A stretch of DNA of 64,000 bases from Rheinheimera sp. A13L (lineage in GTDB: Bacteria; Pseudomonadota; Gammaproteobacteria; Enterobacterales; Alteromonadaceae): contig NZ_AFHI01000002.1 of assembly GCF_000217935.1 (NCBI RefSeq), forward strand, positions 1-64,000, in the 5' to 3' direction. Below are positions 47,552 to 57,079 of the stretch, in pieces (the first letter of the stretch is position 1; every line of letters begins with the position of its first letter). Under the pieces are notes generated by a model that saw only the letters and a program-made list of their open reading frames with translations, made no database searches and was not told where the DNA came from. The position numbers and the translations under genes were made by a program.

Positions 47552-48361
47552 ATGGCCATTGAATGGGTTATTGCTTATTTGCTGCTGGGGGCGGCAACAG
47601 GTTTTTTTGCCGGATTATTAGGGGTGGGTGGTGGCGGCATCATGGTGCCAGTTCTGACGGCTTTATTTTTAGCGCAACAATTTCCGGCTGAATTGTCTGT
47701 GCATATGGCACTGGCCACTTCGATGGCTGCCATTATTGTCACCTCATTTTCCAGTATGCGTAGTCATCAGAAGCATGGTGCTGTGTTATGGCCTGTGGTC
47801 TGGAAGTTAACTCCGGCTATTTTAACAGGCACCATAGCTGCTGCTTATCTGGCTGCTGCTTTATCTTCGTTGGCGCTGGCCATCTTCTTTTGTTGTTTTA
47901 TGAGTTATGTCGCACTGCAGATGCTGCTGAATGTCAAACCCAAAGCCAGCCGACAGTTGCCCGGACTGGTTGGGTTTAGCCTTACGGGTCTTATTATTGG
48001 TGCCGTATCGGCTTTAGTAGCTATAGGGGGCGGTTCTTTAACAGTGCCTTTTTTAACCTGGTGTAATGTCAAAATTCAGCAGGCCATTGGCACTTCTGCC
48101 GCCGTAGGTTTGCCTATAGCCATCAGCGGTACTTTGGGCTATTTCCTCGCTGGTGCTTCAGCAGGCACTGAGTTACCAGACTACAGTCTGGGTTATGTCT
48201 ATTTGCCTGCTATGCTGCTGATTGCTTCTGTCAGTTATTTTACTGCGCCCCTTGGCGCTTCACTGGCGCACCGCTTACCAGTGGCCACTTTAAAGAAAGT
48301 ATTTGCCGCCTTGCTTATCATATTAAGCGCTAAAATGTTGCACAGCGTCTTAACTTCGTAA
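47552..48361 (+). CDS. Sulfite/anion exporter of the TauE/SafE family
   Basis: The 269-residue protein has about eight membrane helices in two repeats. Each repeat begins with the family glycine-rich motif: FFAGLLGVGGGGIMVPVL (about 18-35) and ALVAIGGGSLTVPFL (about 154-168). TauE/SafE proteins move sulfite, sulfoacetate or other organosulfur anions; the substrate here cannot be assigned. It is divergent from dksA and followed by pepB. Confidence 0.9.
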   Translation: MAIEWVIAYLLLGAATGFFAGLLGVGGGGIMVPVLTALFLAQQFPAELSVHMALATSMAAIIVTSFSSMRSHQKHGAVLWPVVWKLTPAILTGTIAAAYLAAALSSLALAIFFCCFMSYVALQMLLNVKPKASRQLPGLVGFSLTGLIIGAVSALVAIGGGSLTVPFLTWCNVKIQQAIGTSAAVGLPIAISGTLGYFLAGASAGTELPDYSLGYVYLPAMLLIASVSYFTAPLGASLAHRLPVATLKKVFAALLIILSAKMLHSVLTS

Positions 48362-48438
48362 AGGGCTGTAAAGGCCTGTGATACACTCGGGCCATAGGTT
48401 ATCGGGACTTTATATCCAGAAATGAAGAGAATAAAACT

Positions 48439-49728
48439 ATGTCTGATCTGATCCAAATTCGTTTAAGTACTGCTGCAGCAGAGGCCAAATGGGGCAAAAA
48501 TGTGCTGCTGACACCAGATACAACGGGCTATCAGCTGCATGTCAAAGCCGCTGATTTACGCGCTGTGCAAAAAGCTGGTCGTCAACTGGATGCTTTAGGT
48601 ATTCAACAATTTCAACTTGCAGGTGACGGCTGGACTGTCGACAGCCAGTGGGCTTTGTATCAGGGTTTTTGTAACGCGAAAAAGCTGGGCGCTATCGGCT
48701 GGACAGGTACTGAAGCTGAACAACAACAGTTGCAGCAATTGCACCAGACCTTTAGCTGGGCTAAAGCCATTATCAATCAGACTCCTGAAGATTTAGCCCC
48801 TGTGGCTTTGGCAGAGCAGGCCGTGGCTTTTATCAGCTCAATTGCGCCTGCTGGTACTGTGTCCAGCGAAATTATTGCAGGTTCAGCCTTGTTAGAACAG
48901 GGCTGGGTAGGTATTCATGCGGTGGGCCGTGGCAGTGAACGCGCTCCTGCCATGTTAGTGCTTGATTACAATCCAACAGACAAAGCTGATGCTGCTGTGT
49001 TTGCCGCTTTAGTGGGAAAAGGTATTACTTTTGATTCGGGTGGTTATTCGATTAAAGCCAGCGAAGGCATGGTCACCATGAAATGTGATATGGGCGGCGC
49101 AGCCACTGTCACAGCAGCTTTAGCTTTGGCGATATTGCAAGGTTTAAACAAAAGAGTGCAGCTGATTTTATGCTGTGCCGAGAACCTGATCTCTGGTGGT
49201 GCTTTTAAATTAGGCGATATTTTGACCTATAAAAACGGCGTTACTGTAGAAATTGTTAATACGGATGCGGAAGGCCGTTTAGTGTTGGCTGATGGTTTAC
49301 AAAAAGCAGCAGAAGCGGCACCTGAACTCATTATTGATGCTGCTACCTTAACTGGCGCAGCAATGAGTGCTTTAGGTTCTGAATACAATGCAGTCTTTGC
49401 TTTGGATAAAGCCCTGGCAAATCGGGTTTTAGGTTACGCTGAACAGGTGCAGGAAGGGGCATGGCAGTTGCCGCTGGAGAAATGGCATCAGGGCCAATGT
49501 CCTTCCCCTTATGCTGATACCGCCAACAGCCGTCCGGTGAAAGGCGGTGGTACAGGTGGAGCCAGTAATGCGGCAGGTTTTTTAAGCCGTTTTGTGCCTG
49601 ACGATGGCAAAGGCTGGGTGCATTTAGATTTAGCCGCTGCTTTTCATAACTCAGCCAATGGCTTCTGGGCCGCGGGCGCAACAGGTATGGGCATCCGTTT
49701 AGTGGCGCAAACGCTAAGCCAGGAATGA
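48439..49728 (+). CDS. pepB: M17 leucyl aminopeptidase PepB
   Basis: PepB releases N-terminal residues from peptides in the cytosol, using two metal ions in a hexamer. The 429-residue length matches PepB (427) more than PepA (about 500). GKGITFDSGGYSIKAS and MKCDMGGAATV hold metal and catalytic Lys/Asp residues, and the M17 signature is NTDAEGRL (about 275-282). A terminator follows. Confidence 0.93.
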   Translation: MSDLIQIRLSTAAAEAKWGKNVLLTPDTTGYQLHVKAADLRAVQKAGRQLDALGIQQFQLAGDGWTVDSQWALYQGFCNAKKLGAIGWTGTEAEQQQLQQLHQTFSWAKAIINQTPEDLAPVALAEQAVAFISSIAPAGTVSSEIIAGSALLEQGWVGIHAVGRGSERAPAMLVLDYNPTDKADAAVFAALVGKGITFDSGGYSIKASEGMVTMKCDMGGAATVTAALALAILQGLNKRVQLILCCAENLISGGAFKLGDILTYKNGVTVEIVNTDAEGRLVLADGLQKAAEAAPELIIDAATLTGAAMSALGSEYNAVFALDKALANRVLGYAEQVQEGAWQLPLEKWHQGQCPSPYADTANSRPVKGGGTGGASNAAGFLSRFVPDDGKGWVHLDLAAAFHNSANGFWAAGATGMGIRLVAQTLSQE

Positions 49729-49798
49729 TTTTTTCGTCAATTGCTGGTTAAGCCAGCAGTTGGCTGCAAAATGCTTGTTTCTGACTTCGGTTCAACCT

Positions 49799-49830
49799 AA
49801 AAAGCAGCTAGTATAAGGCTGCTTTTTTGT
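49799..49830 (+). terminator. Rho-independent terminator of pepB
   Basis: AAAAAGCAGC and GCTGCTTTTT pair around a 9-nt loop and run into T residues, about 70 nt after pepB. It ends 19 nt before hrpB. Confidence 0.88.
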
Positions 49831-49848
49831 TTTTTTAAGAGATCTGAT

Positions 49849-52287
49849 TTGTTACCTGTTGCAGAGATTTGCCCGGCGCTGATCCAAAGCCTGAAGCAGC
49901 ACAATAAAGTGATTTTATCTGCGCCGCCCGGTGCAGGTAAGTCTACCTATCTGCCGCTGTTTTTATTAAAACATGCCGATTTTACCGGGAAAACTATTCT
50001 GCTGCTGGAACCCAGACGGCTGGCGGCTAAAAGTATTGCCAGCTATTTGGCCAGTCAGCTTAATGAAGCTGTAGGTCAGCAGGTCGGCTATCAAATCCGC
50101 CATGAAAAAAGTTACAGCAAAAATACCAGACTGTTGATAGTCACTGAAGGTGTGTTGATCCGGAAAATTCAGCAGGATCCAGAACTTACAGGCATAGACC
50201 TGATTATTTTTGACGAATTTCATGAACGTTCTTTGCAAGCCGATTTAGCTTTGGCTTTGGCGCTGGAAGTACAGCAACTGAATGCTGAGCTGCAACTGCT
50301 GATTATGTCCGCCACTTTAGACCAACAAAAACTCGCTGTGGCTTTAGATGCGCCAGTGCTCTGTAGTGAAGGTCGCAGTTATCCGGTGGAAATTCTATAT
50401 CAGCCGCCGACCTCACAACCCATCTGGTTACAAAGTGCCAGATTAAGTCTGCAAGCAAGTATCAAACATCAGGGCAGTATTCTGACCTTCTTGCCGGGCC
50501 AGCGTGATATTAATCAGGCCAGAGATTGGTTATTGGAACAAAACACAGACAGCCATTTAGATATTTATGCCTTATCCGGTGCTCTCACTTTGGCTGAGCA
50601 GCAGCAAGCCATAGCGCCAAGTCCGGTCGGGCGGCGTAAACTGGTACTGACGACAAATATTGCTGAAACCAGTCTGACTATTGAAGGTATTCAGGTGGTG
50701 GTGGATTCAGGTTTGTGTCGTCAGGCTGTGTATCATCCAAAACATGGTTTAACCAGGCTCGACACTGTCGCTATCAGTCAGGCCGCCGCTATTCAAAGAG
50801 CGGGCCGGGCCGGGCGTTTATCGGCCGGTATTTGTTATCGTCTCGACAGCGCTGAATTATGGCAACGCCGTATTGCTTTTACCCCAGCTTCTATACTGCA
50901 ATCAGATTTAACCTCGTTGCTATTGGAAATCTCGGCCTGGGGCTGTTCAGCAGAGCAACTCTTTTGGTTGGATCCGCCGCCCCAAGCCAATCTGAAATCA
51001 GCGGCCTGGGTGTTATTGCAACTCAAAGCCATCACGAACAAAGGCCAAATCACCGACTTTGGCAGACAGTTGTTAGCCACTGGTACTGAACCCAGACTGG
51101 CGGCTTTAGTGCTGCATGGCAAACAACTGGAACAGCAAGGTGAACAAGGGGCTGGCTGGTTGGCCGTGGTGTTGGCTGTTCTGCTGGAAAATCCAAATCG
51201 TAGCCGTGAGCAGGACATTGACCTGTTGCTGCAGCAACCTTTGTACGGCGCTTTGTTACAACAGGCAAAGCAATTAGCCCAGCAAAACCAGATCAAAGTC
51301 AGCGCTTATTTACCTGTACATTTAACAGCTGTGTTATTAAGCCGTGCTTTCCCTGACAGAATAGCCTTGTTGCGAGGCAAGGGGTACCTGCTGACCAACA
51401 GTGCCGGAGCTTCGTTATTTCCGGACAGTTCTTTGTCTGGTGCTGAAGTGCTGGTGATCTGTGATTTGTATTTTGGTCATAGTACTCAAATTAGCCTGGC
51501 GGCGCGCTGGAGTCTGGCTGAGCTGATGCAGGAGTGGCAGGCTGATTTACAACAACAGCAGTATCTGGGTTTTGATGCTCAGCAGGGGCGTTTTATCGCA
51601 GAACAACGTTTAATGCTCGGCAGTTGTGTACTGGAACGTAAAGCACTGCATAGCAAACTGACAGAAACAGAACAACAACAGGCCTGGCTGGACTGGTTAA
51701 AACAACAAGGTTTGCAGGCTTTACCCTGGACTGAACAAGCCCTGCAATTGCGTTACCGCCTGCAATTAATGCAGCAGCTTATGCCTGAACATCAGTTGCC
51801 GAAAGTGGATGAAAACACTTTGTGGGCTGACGCTGAAGTCTGGTTAGCGCCTGCTTTAGGAAAGTTTACAAAACTGAATGATTTGAATAAGTTAGACCTT
51901 TACGCTTTATTGTGGCAACGTTTAACGTACAAAGAGCAGCAGTTGCTAAATAGCTGTATGCCAGACAGTTGGCGTTCAGCTGTAGGATCTATGATCCCTG
52001 TTCACTACAGCGACGAGGGAGAAGCCATTTTGTCGATCCGAATTCAGGAAATGTTTGGGCAGCTCGATACTCCTGCAGTGGCAAACGGGCGTTTAGCCAT
52101 GAAAATTCATTTATTGTCGCCTGCGCGTCGCCCTTTACAGGTGACACAGGATTTAGCCAGTTTCTGGGCTAATAGTTATGCCGAAGTGAAAAAGGAAATG
52201 AAAGGTCGTTATCCAAAACACTATTGGCCAGACAATCCTGCAGACGCCATGCCGACCAATAAAACTAAAAAAGCTATGCAAAAATGA
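49849..52287 (+). CDS. hrpB: ATP-dependent RNA helicase HrpB
   Basis: HrpB is a DExH-box helicase of unclear cellular role. The 812-residue protein starts at TTG 49849 after AAGAGA, giving the usual LPVAEICPAL beginning. Walker A is GAPGAGKST (about 25-33), motif II is DEFHERS (about 123-129), motif III is MSATLD, and motif VI is QRAGRAGRL (about 317-325). The HrpB-specific C-terminal domain extends to the end. It overlaps mrcB by 4 nt (ATGA), as in many gammaproteobacteria. Confidence 0.95.
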   Translation: MLPVAEICPALIQSLKQHNKVILSAPPGAGKSTYLPLFLLKHADFTGKTILLLEPRRLAAKSIASYLASQLNEAVGQQVGYQIRHEKSYSKNTRLLIVTEGVLIRKIQQDPELTGIDLIIFDEFHERSLQADLALALALEVQQLNAELQLLIMSATLDQQKLAVALDAPVLCSEGRSYPVEILYQPPTSQPIWLQSARLSLQASIKHQGSILTFLPGQRDINQARDWLLEQNTDSHLDIYALSGALTLAEQQQAIAPSPVGRRKLVLTTNIAETSLTIEGIQVVVDSGLCRQAVYHPKHGLTRLDTVAISQAAAIQRAGRAGRLSAGICYRLDSAELWQRRIAFTPASILQSDLTSLLLEISAWGCSAEQLFWLDPPPQANLKSAAWVLLQLKAITNKGQITDFGRQLLATGTEPRLAALVLHGKQLEQQGEQGAGWLAVVLAVLLENPNRSREQDIDLLLQQPLYGALLQQAKQLAQQNQIKVSAYLPVHLTAVLLSRAFPDRIALLRGKGYLLTNSAGASLFPDSSLSGAEVLVICDLYFGHSTQISLAARWSLAELMQEWQADLQQQQYLGFDAQQGRFIAEQRLMLGSCVLERKALHSKLTETEQQQAWLDWLKQQGLQALPWTEQALQLRYRLQLMQQLMPEHQLPKVDENTLWADAEVWLAPALGKFTKLNDLNKLDLYALLWQRLTYKEQQLLNSCMPDSWRSAVGSMIPVHYSDEGEAILSIRIQEMFGQLDTPAVANGRLAMKIHLLSPARRPLQVTQDLASFWANSYAEVKKEMKGRYPKHYWPDNPADAMPTNKTKKAMQK

Positions 52288-54545
52288 CTCAAAAACAAAG
52301 CCGTACCCCAAGAAAAAAACCAGTTACTAAAAATACCAAAGGCTCCCAGTTTGCCCGGCAAATGCTGTGGCTTGCACTGAAATTAGGCCTGGTGTTGCTG
52401 CTCACTTTATTTATTTATCTGATTTATCTGGACAGCAAAATTACCACCTTGTTTTCCGGCCATAAATGGCAGTTTCCTGCTCAGGTTTATGCCCGTAGTC
52501 TGGAGTTAATACCAGGTAAAAGCCTGACGCAAAAGCAATTAGTCAGTGAACTGGATTTGTTGCAATACAGAGCTGTTGATGTGATCAAAGGCCCTGGGCA
52601 ATACAGTCAGAATGGCGACAAAGTGGTGGTGTTTCGCCGCGCTTTTCAGTTTGCCGATGGTTATGATCAGGAAGAAGCTTTTACAGTGTCTTTTGCCGGT
52701 CAAAGGGTGCATAACATTTATGATCATCAGTTGAAAAAGTCGGTGCAAAAAGCCCGGATTGAGCCTCAACTGGTGCAACATCTGGTGTCCTCTGAGCGGG
52801 AAGACAGAGAAATGGTGGTTTTGGCTGACTTGCCTGAGCATATAAAAGACGCTTTACTGACCATAGAAGACCGTGACTTTTATCAACATCATGGGGTGTC
52901 AATCTGGTCTGTAATGCGTGCCTTCTGGGCCAATCTGCAGGCAGGAAGAACAGTGCAGGGGGGGTCTACTTTAACCCAGCAACTGGCAAAAAATATGTAT
53001 CTGACGTCAGAGCAAACGCTTATCCGTAAGGCAAATGAAGCACTGATTGCGCTGATCCTTGATTACCGCTACAGCAAAGATCAAATTCTTGAAGCTTATC
53101 TGAACGAAATATTTATCGGTCAGTTCCATAACAACGCTGTGCATGGTTTTGCTTTGGGCAGTAAGTTTTATTTCGGCAAGCCGCTGAATGAGCTATTGCC
53201 GGAAGAGTATGCGCTGTTGGTAGCTATAGTAAAAGGCCCTTCTTATTACGATCCACGTCGTTTTGGTGTCAGAGCGAAAAGCAGGCGTGATCTGGTACTG
53301 AAAATGCTGCATAACGAAAAGTTGTTATCAGAAGCTGAGTATAAGCGTGCTGCCAGTAAACCTTTGGCCGTGATCCCTATGGGCCATCATTTGAAAGGCC
53401 GTTCACCTTCTTATCTGGATGCGGTTAAACGTGAACTGAAAGATTTAGTGACAGATCAGGCCACCATTGAAAGCGGTATGAAGATTTTTACTTATATGGA
53501 TCCGCAGGCTCAACTGGCGGCAGAACACACAGTGAAACAACGATTGTCTGAGCTGGATAGCAAACTGGAAGCTGCTATGGTGGTAACGGATTATCAGGCT
53601 GGTTCATACAAAGCCATAGTGGGTGGCAAAGCTGTGCATTTTGCCGGTTATAACAGAGCTTTAGATGCCCGTCGTCAGATTGGCAGTATAGTAAAACCCG
53701 TATTGTATTTGCAGGCGCTGGCGAAACCCAATCAGTTTAGTCTGGCCACTATGCTCGATGACAGCCCTATTCATCTGAAAGGTAATCCGAAGGGCTGGAG
53801 TCCACAGAATTTTGATAAAAAGTTTCGCGGTCAGGTTACTTTGCTGCAGGCGTTATCTGATTCACTTAATGTGCCGACCGTACGTTTAGGTTTAAAGTTG
53901 GGTTTACCTGCATTAAAGGATGGTTTTCGGCGTTTGGGACTTGAGCGTGAATTAAAACTGCAACCTTCAGCCTTTTTAGGGGCTGTAGAGCTGACTCCGG
54001 CCGAAGTAGCGCAGCTGTATCAGGTTATTGCCAACAAAGGCCGTTACATAAAATTAGCCAGCATAGAGTCAATTACCAAAACAGACGGTACTATGCTTTA
54101 TCAGCGCAGAAACATTGTGCAACAAAGAGTTACAGAAGAAGCGGACTACCTGTTGCAATATGCGATGCAGCAAAGTACCCGCAGCGGTACGGCAAAAACT
54201 TTGGCAAATCAGTTTGGCACTATACGTTTTGCAGGTAAAACCGGGACATCCAGCGATCATAAAGACAGCTGGTTCACAGGTTTTGAACATGAAAGCTCTG
54301 TCACTATCTGGTTAGGACGGGACGATAATAAATCTATAGGTTTAACCGGAGGATCCGGGGCTTTAACCTTATTCAGCCAGTACTTCAAAATGGTGCCTCC
54401 GAACTCTTTGTTCAGAGCTGTACCACCAGATGTGACTTTAGGACGTTTTTCCGTCAGTACAGGCCGGGCTGTGGCCGATCATTGTGACGGAACTTTGTTG
54501 TTGCCCAAAGTTGTCAGTGTGACACTAGTGACGGATTGCGAATAA
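52284..54545 (+). CDS. mrcB: Bifunctional penicillin-binding protein 1b
   Basis: PBP1b polymerises and cross-links peptidoglycan. The 753-residue protein has a basic cytoplasmic tail, a membrane helix (about 28-48), a UB2H-like domain (about 70-150), the GT51 glycosyltransferase with EDRDFYQHHGVS (about 193-204) and GGSTLTQQLAKN (about 224-235), and the transpeptidase domain. The latter has SIVKP (catalytic Ser, about 471-475), SLN (about 532-534) and KTGTSSD (about 652-658). It is translationally coupled to hrpB. No LpoB-like gene is seen nearby. Confidence 0.96.
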   Translation: MTQKQSRTPRKKPVTKNTKGSQFARQMLWLALKLGLVLLLTLFIYLIYLDSKITTLFSGHKWQFPAQVYARSLELIPGKSLTQKQLVSELDLLQYRAVDVIKGPGQYSQNGDKVVVFRRAFQFADGYDQEEAFTVSFAGQRVHNIYDHQLKKSVQKARIEPQLVQHLVSSEREDREMVVLADLPEHIKDALLTIEDRDFYQHHGVSIWSVMRAFWANLQAGRTVQGGSTLTQQLAKNMYLTSEQTLIRKANEALIALILDYRYSKDQILEAYLNEIFIGQFHNNAVHGFALGSKFYFGKPLNELLPEEYALLVAIVKGPSYYDPRRFGVRAKSRRDLVLKMLHNEKLLSEAEYKRAASKPLAVIPMGHHLKGRSPSYLDAVKRELKDLVTDQATIESGMKIFTYMDPQAQLAAEHTVKQRLSELDSKLEAAMVVTDYQAGSYKAIVGGKAVHFAGYNRALDARRQIGSIVKPVLYLQALAKPNQFSLATMLDDSPIHLKGNPKGWSPQNFDKKFRGQVTLLQALSDSLNVPTVRLGLKLGLPALKDGFRRLGLERELKLQPSAFLGAVELTPAEVAQLYQVIANKGRYIKLASIESITKTDGTMLYQRRNIVQQRVTEEADYLLQYAMQQSTRSGTAKTLANQFGTIRFAGKTGTSSDHKDSWFTGFEHESSVTIWLGRDDNKSIGLTGGSGALTLFSQYFKMVPPNSLFRAVPPDVTLGRFSVSTGRAVADHCDGTLLLPKVVSVTLVTDCE

Positions 54546-54562
54546 ACGGGAATTATTGACTT

Positions 54563-56710
54563 ATGTCGTTCAAACCAGAGAAGCAGTTAAAAGTTGAAGA
54601 CTGGTGGTATTTGCCACAGTTGGATAAGTTGGCAAAACTAAACAGCAGAATGGAGGTTTGTGAACAGGCTAATCTCGATCATTTGTGCCAAAGCGTATTG
54701 AACTTCTTCTTACTGAACCCTGGCCGTTTGATTAGCAAAGAAGAGCTGCTCAAAGAAGTCTGGAACATGACCTCAGTGACAGATGGCCGTGTTGCCAGAG
54801 TGATCAGCATTCTGCGTGATGTACTGGGCGATAGCGTTAAGTCGCCCCGTTATATCGAAACTATCCCCAAACGGGGCTACCGTTTTATAGCCAAAGTGAT
54901 AGAGCAGGAACAGATTGTTATCCGTGATCCCAATGCAGCGGAAGAGCCCCAAACTGCAGAGGAAAGGAAATTAAACCTGCGTTGGTGGGCGGGTTTAACC
55001 GCTGCAACAGTGCTGTTAGTGGCCTTTGCCAGCTGGTTATTCTGGCCGGAGACTGAGTTTGCTAATGAGCAGGTGCCTTTTATCAGTTGGAGCCCGGTGT
55101 CATCTAAAGATGGTCACGAGTATTACCCGGCTTTATCCGCTGATAACCAGTTTTTAGCTTATAGCTATCAAAAAGATACAGACAGTCCCCAAGTACTGAT
55201 GCTGCAAAACCTGAACAATCATCAAAGCCAGCAGTTAACCAATAGTGACGGCAACGATTTTGGCGCCAGTTTCAGGCCAGATGGTAAGGCCATAGCTTAC
55301 CAAAGGCTAAGATACAGAGAGTCCTGCGAAATTCGTTTACTGACTTTTTTAGGCATACCAGGTCAGTCGGAATGGACAGATGAGTTATTAACCCACTGTG
55401 GCAAAAACAGTGTGTCCAGCCGTTTATCCTGGGCAGCTGACGGCCGCTCTTTAATTTATACCAGCGATGAAAACAGCCCTCAGCGTATGGCGATATTTTC
55501 TTTGGATTTAACAACCAAAAATAAAACCCAACTGGTTTTGCCGGGTAATAGTGGCGTGGGCGATTTTACTGCCCGTTATTCTAATAGTGGCGATAAAATT
55601 GCCTTTTTACGGGATGTGGCCAGTAATTCAGTGCAAATCTGGTTAATGGATTTAGCCAGTGGTGAAACGTCATTATTAATACATCTGCAGCATAGTTACC
55701 CCGGTGATATAGCCTGGAGTCCGGATGATCAGTGGATTTATTACCCGGCTAAAAAATGGAATATTGAAGCGGTCAATACTAAAACCGGCGTTACAAAAAC
55801 AGTGGCTTTAACTGATAATCAGGCTTATGACATACTGTTAGATCAAAATGGTGATTTTTATGGCTCTATAGGAACATATGGCAACTATTATATTAAAAAA
55901 GCGCATAACCCCATTCTGAATAGCTCCCCCTCTGACTCAGTCGTATTTAAATCTAACCGCAGTGAAAGTTTGGTTGAAGCCAATCCGCTAAATACAGGAC
56001 CTACAGCAGTGGTTTCTGGTCGTACTGGTTTTTCTCAGATTTGGTTATTTTACCCTGATGACCGTCAGGTCATGATTAGCCACTTTACTCACTCAGCACA
56101 TATTTCAAGTATGAAGTTTTCTCCCGATGGACAAAAGTTACTGGCACTGATAGATCAGCAAGTCTGGTTATTTGATTTACAAGGCGGCTCACAGCTTATT
56201 AGTAATGCAGGTGAAGTAGTAAAAAATATGAGCTGGGGTAAAGACGCCGATTCAGTGTTTTACACCACCTATCAAAAAGGCCGCTGGCAGGTGATGAATT
56301 ATTCTCTAGCTTTGCAACAATCGACGGTGCAGATGCTTGGTTTAGACTTTTATTTGCAAAGCAGCAGTGGAAAATATCAGCTAAAACGTAATGCAACCAC
56401 AAAAGTATATAGCCTGGTGTCAGAACAGGGCGAAGAAATATTGCCGGATGAAATGCAGCGTTTAATACTTGCAGAGGCAACCATAGTACTGTGGGACACA
56501 GGTATTTATTTTTTCAGCTTTAATGAAGCTCAAAAAAGCCAGCTGTATTTTTACGCTTATAACACCAAACAAATTACCCCTTTGGGTTTAATGTCTGAGG
56601 TTTATTCATCTCGTTTTTCATTAAGCCATGATGGTCAGTTTATTTTTGTGGTGGTTGGAGAAACACTGGATATAGATATGGCAAAACTGGAGCTGACAAC
56701 CATAAAATAA
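54563..56710 (+). CDS. Winged-helix transmembrane regulator with periplasmic beta-propeller (CadC-like)
   Basis: The 715-residue protein has an OmpR/PhoB-type winged helix at the cytoplasmic N-terminus (about 10-110; RPRYIETIPKRGYRF-like ending SPRYIETIPKRGYRFIAK). A membrane helix follows (about 137-157, WAGLTAATVLLVAFASWLFW). The periplasmic part has TolB/WD40-like repeats with S.DG motifs such as YPALSADNQFLAYSY and FSPDGQKLLALI. Such ToxR/CadC-like proteins sense periplasmic conditions and bind promoters directly. The target is unknown, but the related gene at 57080 suggests a pair. Confidence 0.85.
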   Translation: MSFKPEKQLKVEDWWYLPQLDKLAKLNSRMEVCEQANLDHLCQSVLNFFLLNPGRLISKEELLKEVWNMTSVTDGRVARVISILRDVLGDSVKSPRYIETIPKRGYRFIAKVIEQEQIVIRDPNAAEEPQTAEERKLNLRWWAGLTAATVLLVAFASWLFWPETEFANEQVPFISWSPVSSKDGHEYYPALSADNQFLAYSYQKDTDSPQVLMLQNLNNHQSQQLTNSDGNDFGASFRPDGKAIAYQRLRYRESCEIRLLTFLGIPGQSEWTDELLTHCGKNSVSSRLSWAADGRSLIYTSDENSPQRMAIFSLDLTTKNKTQLVLPGNSGVGDFTARYSNSGDKIAFLRDVASNSVQIWLMDLASGETSLLIHLQHSYPGDIAWSPDDQWIYYPAKKWNIEAVNTKTGVTKTVALTDNQAYDILLDQNGDFYGSIGTYGNYYIKKAHNPILNSSPSDSVVFKSNRSESLVEANPLNTGPTAVVSGRTGFSQIWLFYPDDRQVMISHFTHSAHISSMKFSPDGQKLLALIDQQVWLFDLQGGSQLISNAGEVVKNMSWGKDADSVFYTTYQKGRWQVMNYSLALQQSTVQMLGLDFYLQSSSGKYQLKRNATTKVYSLVSEQGEEILPDEMQRLILAEATIVLWDTGIYFFSFNEAQKSQLYFYAYNTKQITPLGLMSEVYSSRFSLSHDGQFIFVVVGETLDIDMAKLELTTIK

Positions 56711-56802
56711 TCATAAATTTATAAATAAATCATCAGTTTATCTTTAGTTTTCAAATGGATACTGTGTTGGTCAAATTCAACCAACCCAATGGGAACTTTA
56801 GT

Positions 56803-57012
56803 ATGAACATGATTAAATTAATTGTAGCCGTAAGCATTTTAGCTTCTTTTTCTTTTGCTGCTGAGAAAGCTCCTGCTACAGAGCAAAACCTGAACCTTGA
56901 GTTTGCCAACCTCTGCCCACAATGGCCAATTTGCCGACAGATCACTACGCACATTGATGAAACAGTGGTGTTACCAAATACCACTAAAGCGATCATCAGC
57001 AAAACCGCCTGA
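56803..57012 (+). CDS. Small secreted protein between two winged-helix regulators
   Basis: The 69-residue product starts at ATG 56803 after GGGAA; an earlier in-frame ATG (56755) lacks a signal-like start. A signal peptide (MNMIKLIVAVSILASFSFA) leaves a mature chain of about 50 residues with two Cys (CPQWPIC). I do not recognise the family. Its position between two membrane-spanning regulators suggests it could be a ligand or target, but this is speculation. Confidence 0.6.
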   Translation: MNMIKLIVAVSILASFSFAAEKAPATEQNLNLEFANLCPQWPICRQITTHIDETVVLPNTTKAIISKTA

Positions 57013-57049
57013 TTACACCCCTCTACTTTTTGCCTGAATTGGTTATAAT

Positions 57050-57073
57050 CCGCCTACTTAGTGATGTAGGCGG
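57050..57073. promoter_or_regulatory. Inverted repeat covering the leader and ribosome-binding site of the second regulator
   Basis: CCGCCTAC and GTAGGCGG form a perfect 8+8 inverted repeat with an 8-nt spacer, ending 7 bp before the ATG at 57080. A TATAAT lies just upstream at 57044-57049. It could be an operator site or an RNA hairpin that hides the AGGCGG ribosome-binding site. Confidence 0.5.
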
Positions 57074-57079
57074 ACCCTT